From Streptomyces chartreusis (lineage in GTDB: Bacteria > Actinomycetota > Actinomycetes > Streptomycetales > Streptomycetaceae): 64,000 nt of DNA. Shown one piece after another: positions 15,757 through 24,192 of the stretch. The stretch covers positions 3,968,001 to 4,032,000 of the forward strand of contig NZ_CP023689.1 of the NCBI RefSeq assembly GCF_008704715.1, in the 5' to 3' direction. Numbering within the stretch: the first letter of the stretch is position 1; each line of letters starts with the position of its first letter. The translations under genes and the position numbers were made by a program. Below the pieces are notes generated by a model. It made no database searches. It was not told the DNA's origin and saw nothing but the letters and a program-made list of their open reading frames with translations.

Positions 15757-16883
15757 ACGCTCACCTCTCGACAAGCCCGGTAGAAGTCCGTCCAGCCGTC
15801 CCGTTCGCGCACGACCGCCTCCAGGTACTCCTGCCAGATGACGCGGTCGGCGGCAGGGTCGCGGACGACGGCGCCGAGAATGCCCGCGGCGACATCGCCG
15901 GGACGCAGCACTCCGTCACCGAAGTGGGCGGCCAGCGCAAGGCCGTTGGTGACGACGGAGATCGCCTCGGCCGTCGACAACGTGCCGCTGGGCGACTTCA
16001 GCTTCGTGCGGCCGTCGGAGGTGACCCCGTCGCGCAGCTCACGGAAGACGGTGACGACACGGTGGATCTCGTCGATGCCGTCGGGCACGGTCGGCAGGTC
16101 GAGCGAGCGGCCGATCTGGTCGACGCGGCGGGAGACGATGTCCACCTCCGCCTCGGCGCTCGCCGGCAGCGGCAGCACGACCGTGTTGAAGCGGCGGCGC
16201 AGCGCGCTGGAGAGGTCGTTGACCCCGCGGTCGCGGTCGTTGGCCGTGGCGATGAGGTTGAAGCCTCGGACCGCCTGCACCTCCTGTCCCAGCTCCGGTA
16301 TCGGCAGCGTCTTCTCCGACAGGATCGTGATCAGCGTGTCCTGCACGTCGGCAGGAATACGGGTCAGTTCCTCGACCCGAGCCGTCATCCCCTCCGACAT
16401 GGCCCGCATGACGGGACTCGGCACGAGGGCATCACGGCTCGGCCCGTGCGCCAGCAGCTGCGCATAGTTCCAGCCGTACCGGATCGCCTCCTCCGGGGTG
16501 CCGGCCGTGCCCTGCACCAGCAGCGTCGAGTCGCCGCTGACCGCCGCGGCCAGGTGCTCGGAGACCCAGGTCTTCGCGGTGCCGGGCACACCGAGCAGAA
16601 GCAGGGCGCGGTCGGTGGCCAGCGTGGTGACAGCGACCTCGACGAGGCGCCGCGGGCCCACGTACTTCGGTGTGATCACCGTGCCGTCGGCCAGCGTGCC
16701 GCCGAGCAGGTATGTGGCCACGGCCCACGGCGACAGCTTCCAGCGGGCCGGACGCGGACGGTCGTCCTGCGCGGCCAGCGCGGCGAGTTCATGGGCGAAG
16801 GCGTCCTCGGCATGCGGTCGCAACGCCTCGGTCGGTTCCGTCTCCGCCACCTCGGCGGATGTCGGTTCTACGGACACAGGCAT
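15753..16883 (-). CDS. MoxR-type AAA+ ATPase
   Basis: A 376-residue cytoplasmic ATPase. Walker A is GVPGTAKT at about residues 98-105. The MoxR-like insert and sensor-1 (FNLIATANDRDRGVNDLSSA) and the arginine-finger region (LRRRFNTVVLPLP) follow, with a C-terminal lid. MoxR ATPases act as chaperones for VWA partners, and a VWA gene ends this unit. ATG 16883 lies behind GGAGGGGGAC; upstream in-frame codons from 17051 are out-of-character. The promoter faces the SWIM gene and has a DNA-damage-type motif. It is the first gene of the unit AAA+, small ORF, DUF5682, small ORF, VWA. Confidence 0.9.
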   Translation of the reverse strand: MPVSVEPTSAEVAETEPTEALRPHAEDAFAHELAALAAQDDRPRPARWKLSPWAVATYLLGGTLADGTVITPKYVGPRRLVEVAVTTLATDRALLLLGVPGTAKTWVSEHLAAAVSGDSTLLVQGTAGTPEEAIRYGWNYAQLLAHGPSRDALVPSPVMRAMSEGMTARVEELTRIPADVQDTLITILSEKTLPIPELGQEVQAVRGFNLIATANDRDRGVNDLSSALRRRFNTVVLPLPASAEAEVDIVSRRVDQIGRSLDLPTVPDGIDEIHRVVTVFRELRDGVTSDGRTKLKSPSGTLSTAEAISVVTNGLALAAHFGDGVLRPGDVAAGILGAVVRDPAADRVIWQEYLEAVVRERDGWTDFYRACREVSV

Positions 16884-16935
16884 GGCAAAGTCCCCCTCCA
16901 GCTCGGCCGGTTCAGCCGTTTCGGATCTGGCAACC

Positions 16936-16958
16936 ACGTTGCACCACGCCACTGACAA
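16936..16958 (-). promoter_or_regulatory. PafBC-type (LexA-independent) DNA-damage promoter motif, AAA+ gene
   Basis: Reading on the minus strand, TTGTCAGTG (16958 to 16950), an 8-base spacer, and CAACGT. The published actinobacterial motif is tTGTCRgtg-N8-TAnnnT; the upstream part is exact and the -10 part has C for the first T. The start of transcription would fall about 46 bases before the AAA+ ATG. Confidence 0.6.
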
Positions 16959-17019
16959 TGCGTTCCGACCTGCGCAAACGCCGTCACGGGCCCGGCGGCG
17001 GATCCGCTGCCGGGGCCGA

Positions 17020-17042
17020 TTGTCAGTGGTGGGATCTACCTT
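17020..17042 (+). promoter_or_regulatory. PafBC-type DNA-damage promoter motif, SWIM gene
   Basis: TTGTCAGTG, 8-base spacer GTGGGATC and TACCTT match tTGTCRgtg-N8-TAnnnT exactly. The -10 ends 7 bases before ATG 17050, so the SWIM mRNA is probably leaderless, which fits the lack of a ribosome site. Together with the motif on the other strand it forms an 11-bp inverted repeat (16949-16959 and 17019-17029). Confidence 0.75.
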
Positions 17043-17049
17043 CGAAGAC

Positions 17050-18408
17050 ATGACTCAGCAGGGGGTGCGCTGGACTGCGGATCAGGTGCTGGCACTGGCG
17101 CCTGACGCCACGTCACGCAAAGCGGGAAGCAAACTCGGAGCGGCGGGGCCGTGGTCCGAGGCGGGGAGTGCCGAGGAAGGGACGGTGTGGGGGCTGTGCA
17201 AGGGCAGTGGGAGCAAGCCGTATCAGACGGTCATCGACATCGCGGACACGTCCGGGCCCGCGTACAAGTGCAGTTGCCCGAGCCGGAAGTTCCCGTGCAA
17301 GCACGCGCTCGGGCTGTTGCTGCTCTGGGCGGGCGGGGACGGCGCGGTGCCGTCCGCGGCGGAGCCGCCGGACTGGGCGGAGCAGTGGATAAAGGGGAGA
17401 AGGCAGCGTGCCGAGGAGAAGCGGACGGCGGGCGCGTCCGGTTCCTCGCCGGCGTCCGCTGATCCGGAGGCGGCACGGCGAAGGGCGGAGCGCCGGGCCG
17501 TACGCGTCACCGCGGGGGCGACGGAGTTGGAGCAGCGGCTGTCGGACCTGCTGCGCGGCGGCCTGGCCGGCGCCGAGCAGGCGGGGTACGGGCTTTGGGA
17601 GGAGACGGCCGCCCGCATGGTCGACGCCCAGGCTCCAGGACTCGCGGCGCGGGTTAGGGAGTTGGGGGCGATACCGGCGTCCGGGCCTGGCTGGCCGGTG
17701 CGGCTGCTGGAGGAGTGCGCCCTGCTCCACCTCCTCGACCAGGGCTGGCTGCGCCGCGAGGGGCTGCCCGACGGCCTGGCGGACACGGTCCGCTCCCGGA
17801 TCGGCCTGCCCGCGTCGGCGGACGGCCCGCCCGTCCGGGACCGCTGGCTGGTCCTCGCCCAGTACGACACGGCCGATGTGAAGCTCACGACACGCCGGAT
17901 CTGGCTGCACGGCGCCGACTCGGGCCGCACCGCGCTGCTCCTCTCTTATGGCGCGGCCGGCCGAGCCCCCGAGCTGACGCTGCCGGTGGGTCTGGCCCTG
18001 GAGGCGGAGCTGACGGCTTATCCCGGGGCGGGCCAGTTGCGGGCGACCCTGGGCGAGCAGTTCGCACCACCCGCGCCCGCGTCGATACGACCATCCGGCA
18101 TGACGACGGCCGAGGCGACCGCCCGATACGGCGACGCGCTCCGCGACGATCCATGGCTGGACTCCGTCCCGGTGACCCTGGACCGGGTCATACCGGCGCC
18201 GGACGGCGACTCGTGGCAGTTGGCGGACGCCGACGCGGACACGGCGCTCCCGCTCACCCCGGCCGCGCGCTCCCGTCCGGGCCTGTGGCGCCTGGTCGCG
18301 CTGTCGGGCGGCGCGCCGGTGAAGGTGTTCGGCGAGTGCGGCCACCGCGGCTTCACCCCGCTCACGGCCTGGCCGCAGGGGTCGGGCGAGGCCGTACGAC
18401 TCTGCTGA
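17050..18408 (+). CDS. SWIM zinc-finger protein
   Basis: A 452-residue protein with an N-terminal SWIM domain: Cys74, Cys76, Cys83 and His85 (YKCSCPSRKFPCKHALGLLL) form the CxCx(n)CxH zinc site. SWIM domains bind DNA or proteins. The rest has no motif that I recognise, but its helical plan (ELEQRLSDLLRGG; MVDAQAPGLAARVREL) is typical of this actinobacterial family. No ribosome site is seen; the predicted start of transcription falls on or next to ATG 17050. The DUF5691 gene follows 105 bases on in the same direction, and the AAA+ unit diverges. It is a likely part of one system with those genes. Confidence 0.9.
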   Translation: MTQQGVRWTADQVLALAPDATSRKAGSKLGAAGPWSEAGSAEEGTVWGLCKGSGSKPYQTVIDIADTSGPAYKCSCPSRKFPCKHALGLLLLWAGGDGAVPSAAEPPDWAEQWIKGRRQRAEEKRTAGASGSSPASADPEAARRRAERRAVRVTAGATELEQRLSDLLRGGLAGAEQAGYGLWEETAARMVDAQAPGLAARVRELGAIPASGPGWPVRLLEECALLHLLDQGWLRREGLPDGLADTVRSRIGLPASADGPPVRDRWLVLAQYDTADVKLTTRRIWLHGADSGRTALLLSYGAAGRAPELTLPVGLALEAELTAYPGAGQLRATLGEQFAPPAPASIRPSGMTTAEATARYGDALRDDPWLDSVPVTLDRVIPAPDGDSWQLADADADTALPLTPAARSRPGLWRLVALSGGAPVKVFGECGHRGFTPLTAWPQGSGEAVRLC

Positions 18409-18513
18409 GCACCACGCCGCTCTCCACCCACCATCACCCCCACTTACAAGACGGCACCCAGCCCCACTCACTCCACGGCACCCAGCACACGAAGGCAGAG
18501 AGGAACGAACCTC

Positions 18514-20142
18514 ATGAACAGTCCCTCCGTTCCCGTGGACTCGCCCGCGCCGAGCGCCTGGGAGGAACTCGTCACGGCGGCGCTGCTCGGGACGGAACGG
18601 CGTACGCCGCCGGGCTGTCCGCCGGGCCGCGAGGCGCCGGTGGCACTGCTGGACGCGGCGGCCGTGGAGACCGTACGGCGCCGGGCCGGACTGCGACCGG
18701 CACGGGCCGCCGACCGTCCGCAGCCCGCCCCCGAGGACGCGCGACCGGCGCTGCCACCTGCCGCCGCGCGCAGGCTGGCGATGCTGCTGGCCGACCGTCC
18801 GGGCGCGGGCGGTGGCGGCCGCCGCGGCACGGCACCGGACCTGGTTGAGCTGCTGCCCGAGTGGCTCGCGCGCGCGAACGACCGGGGTCTCGCGCCGCCC
18901 CCCGAAGTGCTGCCCGCGCTGCTGGACGCTGCGCGGGGGCGTACGGATCTGCGCCCGGCGGCGCTGACGTTCGCGGGTCCGCGCGCGGTGTGGCTGGCCC
19001 GGATCAACCCGGACTGGCGGTTCGCCCTGCGCGCGACCCCGGGCGGGGGCGCCGCACTGCCGCACCTTGACGACCCGGCCAAGGTGCAACAGCTCTGGCA
19101 GGAGGGCCTGTTCGCGGAGCGGGTCGCCCTGCTCTCCGCGATACGCGCCCGGGAGCCCGAAGCCGCGCGTGAGCTGCTCGTCACGACGTGGGCGACGGAG
19201 CGGGCCGAGGACCGGCTGATGTTCCTCGACTCGCTGCGCATGGGGCTCGGCCCGCAGGACGAGCCGTTCCTGGAGCAGGCGCTCGCCGACCGGAGCCGCA
19301 ATGTCCGGGCGACGGCGGCGGAGTTGCTGTCGGCACTGCCGGGTTCGGCGCTCGCCGGGCGGATGGCGGTGCGTGCCGGGGCCTGCGTGGCGCTGGATCA
19401 CACAGGTGACGGGCCGACGATCAGTGTCGAGGCACCGCACGAGTGCGACGCGGGCATGGAGCGTGACGGGGTGGTGCCCAAGGCGCCGGCGGGCCGGGGT
19501 GAACGGTCGTGGTGGTTCGGCCAGTTGGTCGAGGCGACGCCGCTCGGCACGTGGGCTCGGCGGCTCGGCGGCCGTACGCCCGAGGAGATCGTGGCGCTCC
19601 CGGTGACGGACGACTGGCAGGCGGAGCTGCACGCGGCGTGGTGCCGGGCGGCCGTACGGCAGCGGGACGCCGAGTGGGCCAGGGCGCTGCTCGGGTCACC
19701 CTCCGCTCCGGAGGCGGGCGGTCCGGGGGCGGTGTCGCTGGCCGAGCGGGCGAAGCTGCTGGGCACGCTGAGCCCGGACGAGCGGGCGGAGTGGGTCGCC
19801 GGGTTCATCGCGACGCACGGCCTGTCGGAGGCGTTTCAGCTGCTCGGGGTGTGCACGGTGCCGTGGGCCGCGCCGCTCGGGCGGGCGGTCGTGGACGCGC
19901 TCAACATCGCGCGGGACGCGGGGAGTTATCCATGGAGCTTCAGCGGAGTGATGGGCCTGGCCGAGCGCTGCCTCGACCCGGCCGAGGCGAGCCGTCTGGA
20001 CGGCCTGCTGGCGGTACCGGACGAACCGGAGGACGCGTCGCCGGGGGCCGGCGGGTACTGGGCAGAGGCGTTCCAGCGGCTGGTGACGACACTGCGGTTG
20101 CGGGCGGCCATGATCGAGGAGCTGGGCACACCGGGCGCCTGA
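18514..20142 (+). CDS. DUF5691-family protein
   Basis: A 542-residue cytoplasmic protein. The start WEELVTAALLGTERRTPPG is the family signature. The body consists of helical repeats (for instance AAGLAARVREL-like and LLVTTWATERAEDRLMFLDS), like HEAT/ARM-type scaffolds, and contains no catalytic motif that I can name. ATG 18514 lies behind GAGAGGAACG. It follows the SWIM gene and is divergent from the AAA+/DUF5682/VWA unit. In actinobacteria these genes occur together, so a shared complex or process is likely, though unproven. Confidence 0.8.
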   Translation: MNSPSVPVDSPAPSAWEELVTAALLGTERRTPPGCPPGREAPVALLDAAAVETVRRRAGLRPARAADRPQPAPEDARPALPPAAARRLAMLLADRPGAGGGGRRGTAPDLVELLPEWLARANDRGLAPPPEVLPALLDAARGRTDLRPAALTFAGPRAVWLARINPDWRFALRATPGGGAALPHLDDPAKVQQLWQEGLFAERVALLSAIRAREPEAARELLVTTWATERAEDRLMFLDSLRMGLGPQDEPFLEQALADRSRNVRATAAELLSALPGSALAGRMAVRAGACVALDHTGDGPTISVEAPHECDAGMERDGVVPKAPAGRGERSWWFGQLVEATPLGTWARRLGGRTPEEIVALPVTDDWQAELHAAWCRAAVRQRDAEWARALLGSPSAPEAGGPGAVSLAERAKLLGTLSPDERAEWVAGFIATHGLSEAFQLLGVCTVPWAAPLGRAVVDALNIARDAGSYPWSFSGVMGLAERCLDPAEASRLDGLLAVPDEPEDASPGAGGYWAEAFQRLVTTLRLRAAMIEELGTPGA

Positions 20143-20210
20143 CGACGAGGCAGCCGTTCAAGCCGAACGAGGATCCGGGAGCGCCCCCAGCCACCGGCCG
20201 CCCCCACACC

Positions 20211-20245
20211 GGCACCCGGCACCGGCACCGGCACCGGCACCGGCG
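20211..20245. repeat. Short GGCACC tandem repeat
   Basis: About five tandem hexamers in the 160-base gap between DUF5691 and icmB; probably simple-sequence DNA. Confidence 0.7.
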
Positions 20246-20302
20246 GACGCACGAGCAACAGGCACCGACACCCACGGTGCCGCCCCCGCACCGAAGAGCG
20301 AC

Positions 20303-20719
20303 CTACGCCCCCGCCGGCTGACGCACGTTCGCCCGCACCCAGTCCACGATCGCCTGAGTGGTCGCGCCCGGCGTGAAGATCTCCGCGACGCCCTTCTCCT
20401 TCAGCGGGGCGATGTCCGCCTCGGGGATGATCCCGCCGCCGAAGACGAGGATGTCCTCCGCCTCGCGCTCCTTGAGGAGCTCGATCACGGCGGCGAAGAG
20501 GGTGTTGTGGGCACCGGAGAGAATGGACAGGCCGATCGCGTCGGCGTCCTCCTGGATCGCGGTGTCGACGATCTGCTCCGGGGTCTGGTGGAGCCCGGTG
20601 TAGATGACCTCCATACCGGCGTCGCGCAGGGCCCGCGCGATCACCTTGGCCCCACGATCGTGGCCGTCGAGTCCCGGCTTGGCCACCACCACGCGGATCG
20701 GACCGGCTGCCACACCCAT
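20303..20719 (-). CDS. icmB: B12-binding small subunit of an acyl-CoA mutase (isobutyryl-CoA mutase-like)
   Basis: A 138-residue cobalamin-binding subunit. It holds the lower-ligand motif LDGHDRG (DxHxxG), the SILSG loop and the VFGGGIIP segment, as in IcmB and the C-terminal domain of methylmalonyl-CoA mutase. With the large subunit it would interconvert isobutyryl-CoA and n-butyryl-CoA, which feeds polyketide and fatty-acid precursors. The large subunit is not in the window, so it is encoded elsewhere. ATG 20719 sits 5 bases behind GGAGG; a GTG three bases upstream is also possible. Inverted CATGTATGA copies lie upstream (20769-20810). The alternative call is a generic B12-binding mutase subunit. 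Confidence 0.9.
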   Translation of the reverse strand: MGVAAGPIRVVVAKPGLDGHDRGAKVIARALRDAGMEVIYTGLHQTPEQIVDTAIQEDADAIGLSILSGAHNTLFAAVIELLKEREAEDILVFGGGIIPEADIAPLKEKGVAEIFTPGATTQAIVDWVRANVRQPAGA

Positions 20720-20765
20720 CACTGCCTCCATGAAGCGACTACATCCATCCGTACCGACAAGCACT

Positions 20766-20810
20766 ACTCATGTATGAGTTATGCCGCACTCGCCGCACAT
20801 GTCATACATG
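20766..20810. promoter_or_regulatory. Inverted CATGTATGA sites upstream of icmB
   Basis: CATGTATGA (20769-20777) and its complement TCATACATG (20802-20810) face each other across 24 bases. The first is inside ACTCAT-GT-ATGAGT (20766-20779), the second inside CATGT-CAT-ACATG (20798-20810). Paired sites like this suggest a dimeric repressor or activator acting on icmB, whose start is 47 bases to the left. Confidence 0.55.
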
Positions 20811-21370
20811 GTGCGCCTATCGCACATTTCCGCCGCTCAGCGCACCGGACGCGCCCTCTCGGCACGGATGCCCCGGGCCACGCCGCCCGGAGAAGTGAAC
20901 GAACGTTATCGCCAGCATCCCGCAACCGGCAGTTTCGCGGTGCAGACCGAGGGGGAAATCACACGGTGGGACACGTTCGCCGCGCACCGTTCCACATCTC
21001 TGCGGCACACGGGCCGCAGCAGTCTGCGGTACACGCGTCGCAGCGGGACCATGCGCAACGGGAGCCGCAACGAGGTCGCCGCACCACCGCGCCGCAGGCC
21101 GCGCGACGTGGCGGTGGGGCGGGTCGACGGTGGTACGAAGGGCACGTAGGGCAGGTAAGGCACGACAGCGGGGAAGCCTCGTCGCCACACCGGCAGGGAG
21201 CCCCGTCGGGTCATCGGCGCACCACGGCCTCCGAGGGCCGGCTCACGCACCGCGCGCCACGCTCGCCCCACGGGCCCTTGCCCTACCCCGCCGGCCGCCT
21301 CGGCCGCGACTTCCCACGAGGGCACACGGGGGCCGGAGCCGTCCTCCTGCGTGCCACTAGGAGGTCGGCC
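20811..21370. other. 560-base stretch without a supported gene
   Basis: ORFs on both strands are rich in Arg/Pro and have poor third-position GC, and I recognise none. It should contain the promoter of the lipase gene. A weak plus-strand ORF starts with GTG near 20896 behind GGAGAA, but the gap to the start is too short to trust. Confidence 0.4.
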
Positions 21371-22231
21371 ATGAAGGTCACCGGGACAGCACTCCCCTTT
21401 CTCCCGCTCTACCGGCGTCTGCTCCCGAGCAGGCTCGCCGGCCTCTCCCTGGCCCTGCTGAAGGCGACCGCGCTGGAGCTCGCGATCCTCGCCGGACATC
21501 TGCTCCTCTATCCCTCCGGCATCACGCAGGAGCGCCGCACCACCCCCGCGCTCCCCTCCCCGGACACGACCCAGCTGCCGACGGAGACCAGTCCGCCCGT
21601 CGTCCTGCTGCACGGGTTCATCGACAACCGCTCGGTCTTCGTCCTGCTGCGCCGCAATCTCGCCCAGCACGGCAGGCACCAGGTCGAGTCGCTCAACTAC
21701 TCCCCGCTGACCTGCGACATCCGCACCGCCGCCGAGCTGCTCGGCCGGCACATAGAGGGGATCTGCGAGCGCACCGGCAGCAGGCAGGTCGATGTCGTCG
21801 GGCACAGCCTGGGCGGGCTGATAGCGCGTTATTACGTGCAGCGCCTCGGCGGCGACCACAGGGTCCGCACCCTCGTCACGCTCGGCACGCCGCACTCCGG
21901 CACGGGTGTCGTCCCGCTGGCGAACGCGCACCCCATCGTGCGCCAGATGCGCCCCGGCTCACCCATCCTCGAGGAGCTGGCCCTTCCCGCTCCGGGCTGC
22001 CGTACGCACTTCGTGAGTTTCTGGAGCGACCTCGACCATCTGATGGACCCGCTGGAGACGGCCTGCATCGACCACCCGGACCTGCTGGCGCAGAACGTCC
22101 GAGTGAGCGGCGTCGGCCACCTCGCCCTGCCGGTGCACCCGGCAGTCGCGACCGGGATCCGGCAGGCACTCGACTCCACTCGCACCGGAGCCGCGACCGT
22201 CGCCCAGGCCGACGGCATGACGGTGGCGTAA
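21371..22231 (+). CDS. Secreted or membrane-bound lipase/esterase (alpha/beta hydrolase)
   Basis: A 286-residue hydrolase. A hydrophobic segment at residues about 23-47 (LSLALLKATALELAILAGHL) would anchor or export it. VVLLHGFIDN supplies the oxyanion-hole HG, and VVGHSLGGL has the nucleophile at about Ser146. WSDLDHLMDP and GVGHLALPVHP give likely Asp and His of the triad. It resembles streptomycete lipases of the triacylglycerol-lipase/Lip family. ATG 21371 is behind AGGAGG. It stands alone between icmB (divergent) and the M23 peptidase gene 240 bases away. Confidence 0.85.
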   Translation: MKVTGTALPFLPLYRRLLPSRLAGLSLALLKATALELAILAGHLLLYPSGITQERRTTPALPSPDTTQLPTETSPPVVLLHGFIDNRSVFVLLRRNLAQHGRHQVESLNYSPLTCDIRTAAELLGRHIEGICERTGSRQVDVVGHSLGGLIARYYVQRLGGDHRVRTLVTLGTPHSGTGVVPLANAHPIVRQMRPGSPILEELALPAPGCRTHFVSFWSDLDHLMDPLETACIDHPDLLAQNVRVSGVGHLALPVHPAVATGIRQALDSTRTGAATVAQADGMTVA

Positions 22232-22474
22232 CCACCCCGCCGCCACCCGTCGCCACCCCTGCGAACCGCCTCCGCACAGCCCGAGCAAAGCCGTCCGACA
22301 TCGAACAATCTTCGAACACAAGGCCAACATCGCGCCCGCAGTCCGCCAAAACACGGCCGAATGCCCGTTTCCTTCGCGCGCGAAACCTGCCGAAGATTGT
22401 CGTGCCCGCGTACTGCCGGGTACAGTCGCCGCACTGCTCTGGCAGCCCCTGTAGTCGAGGCGAGAGAGAAGTTG

Positions 22475-24127
22475 GTGAACGATCGTCACCCGTCGGGGAC
22501 CATGACGTCTCCGACTCCGGCTCCCGACGCCGCCTCGGCGCATTACGCGCCGTACGGCACGCAGGAAGCCCATTACGGTGACTCCACCACCTACGGCACC
22601 TACGACGCCACAGGTTTTGCGACCGCCGGTCACGCAGCACCGACCTTCGACGCGGACCCCCTGTTCGGCAGCCTCCCGGGCGAGGGCGCAGGCACCGGCA
22701 CCGGCACGTACGACGCCACCCAGTGGTCCACCGGCAGCCACCACACCGCGCACTACGACGCCTACGCGGCCCAGCATCAGGCCGCCTACGACACCGGCGC
22801 GTACGAGACCGCGGCCTGGGGCACCGACCACGAGCGGCTCGCCTTCGTCCCGCAGCAGGCCAACGGCCATGACGTCTCGGGCCAGTGGGACGCGAACGCC
22901 TGGCTCCAGCCCGACCAGACGGCCGCCCCCCAGCCCGACCAGACCCAGAACTGGGCATGGGGCACGGCAGCTTTCGACACCGGGGCGTACGACGCCACCC
23001 AGTGGAACTCCGACGGCAGCACGACGCAGACGACCGGCGACTTCGAGCCGTCAGCAGAATCCTTCGACCAGCAGGCGACCGCGCACTTCGACCAGATCGA
23101 GCACGGCGCTGCCGCGGGTTACGACGAGCACACGCCGTACGACGAACACGCGGCCTATGAAGAGCACGCGGGCTACGACGAGCACACGGGCTACGACGAG
23201 CACGCCCCGTACGAGGACCACACGGCCTCCTACGACGAGCACGCGCCGTACGACCACGCCTCGTACGACGACCAGGCCCAGCACGAAGGCGAGTTGACCG
23301 CCACCGGCGAACTCCCCGCCGTGGCCCCTCTCCTCGACGACCAGGAGGAGACCACTCCGGCCCCCTCCCCCCGCGCCGGCTCCCGCAGCGGAGCGCGCTC
23401 CCGCCGCCGTACGCCCCCGAAGCGTTCCGCGCTGCTGACGATCGCCGTGCCCTCGGCCTGTGTCATGGGCGTCGCGGGGATCGCCGCCGCCTCCGTCGGC
23501 AACCTGACCGACGACAAGGACGCCTCCACGCTCGCCTCCGAGGGCGCCGCCGTGAAGCCGTCCACCGCGAACAACAAGCTGGACACCCAGCTCGAGAGCC
23601 TCTCCGCCGGCGCCGACGACTTCGCCGACCGGGCCAGCCGTACGCAGGAGCGCATCGACCTCAAGGCGCAGCAGGCGGCCGAGAAGCGCAAGGCCGCCGA
23701 GGAGGCCGCCCGCAAGGAGCGGCTGCGTCCGAAGTTCGCGGTTCCGGTCGCGCAGCACGGCCTCAGCGCCTACTTCGGCCAGTCCGGCATCAACTGGATG
23801 TCCGTGCACACCGGCATCGACTTCCCGGTGTCGTACGGCACGACGGTGATGGCCGCGACCGACGGCACCGTCCGCACACAGTGGAACAGCGCCTACGGCA
23901 ACATGATGATCGTGACCGCGAAGGACGGCACGGAGACGTGGTACTGCCACCTCTCCAGCTACCGCGTCGCCTCCGGTACGACCGTCAAGGCCGGCGACCC
24001 GATCGCGTACTCCGGCAACTCCGGCAACTCGACGGGCCCGCACCTGCACTTCGAGGTCCGGCCCGGCGGCGGCTCGGCGATAGACCCGCTGTCGTGGCTG
24101 CGCAGCCACGGGGTCGACCCGTCGTAA
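22475..24127 (+). CDS. Membrane-anchored M23 (LytM-type) peptidase
   Basis: A 550-residue cell-wall protein. About 330 hydrophilic residues rich in Tyr, Asp, Thr, Ala and His come first, with tandem YDEHxxYDEHAxYEEH units near residues 215-265. A basic stretch and one membrane helix (RSALLTIAVPSACVMGVAGI) follow, then a coiled region (RTQERIDLKAQQAAEKRKAA). The C-terminal LytM domain has VHTGIDFPVS (H-x(n)-D) and HLHFEVRPGG, the zinc ligands of M23 glycyl or D-Ala-D-Asp endopeptidases. The long N-terminal part is cytoplasmic if the helix crosses once. GTG 22475 has AGAGAGAAG. The gene is on its own and is followed by a hairpin. Confidence 0.9.
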   Translation: MNDRHPSGTMTSPTPAPDAASAHYAPYGTQEAHYGDSTTYGTYDATGFATAGHAAPTFDADPLFGSLPGEGAGTGTGTYDATQWSTGSHHTAHYDAYAAQHQAAYDTGAYETAAWGTDHERLAFVPQQANGHDVSGQWDANAWLQPDQTAAPQPDQTQNWAWGTAAFDTGAYDATQWNSDGSTTQTTGDFEPSAESFDQQATAHFDQIEHGAAAGYDEHTPYDEHAAYEEHAGYDEHTGYDEHAPYEDHTASYDEHAPYDHASYDDQAQHEGELTATGELPAVAPLLDDQEETTPAPSPRAGSRSGARSRRRTPPKRSALLTIAVPSACVMGVAGIAAASVGNLTDDKDASTLASEGAAVKPSTANNKLDTQLESLSAGADDFADRASRTQERIDLKAQQAAEKRKAAEEAARKERLRPKFAVPVAQHGLSAYFGQSGINWMSVHTGIDFPVSYGTTVMAATDGTVRTQWNSAYGNMMIVTAKDGTETWYCHLSSYRVASGTTVKAGDPIAYSGNSGNSTGPHLHFEVRPGGGSAIDPLSWLRSHGVDPS

Positions 24128-24148
24128 GCAAGTCCACGGCCTGAACAC

Positions 24149-24181
24149 GCGCCCCCGCCCTGCAAACGGCAGCGGGGGCGC
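24149..24181. terminator. Bidirectional hairpin terminator
   Basis: A 10-bp perfect stem GCGCCCCCGC (24149-24158 with 24172-24181) with a 13-base loop lies between the M23 gene and the converging pcrA gene. Confidence 0.75.
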
Positions 24182-24192
24182 ACTTGTCGGCG

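Noticed and set aside
20211..20245. GGCACC tandem run as a CRISPR-like array
   Set aside because: Hexamer repeats without spacers are simple-sequence DNA; no array is present in the window.
20781..21149. 122-codon plus-strand ORF in the icmB-lipase gap
   Set aside because: Arg/Ser-rich, poor third-position GC, no ribosome site at its ATG, and it covers the icmB operator.
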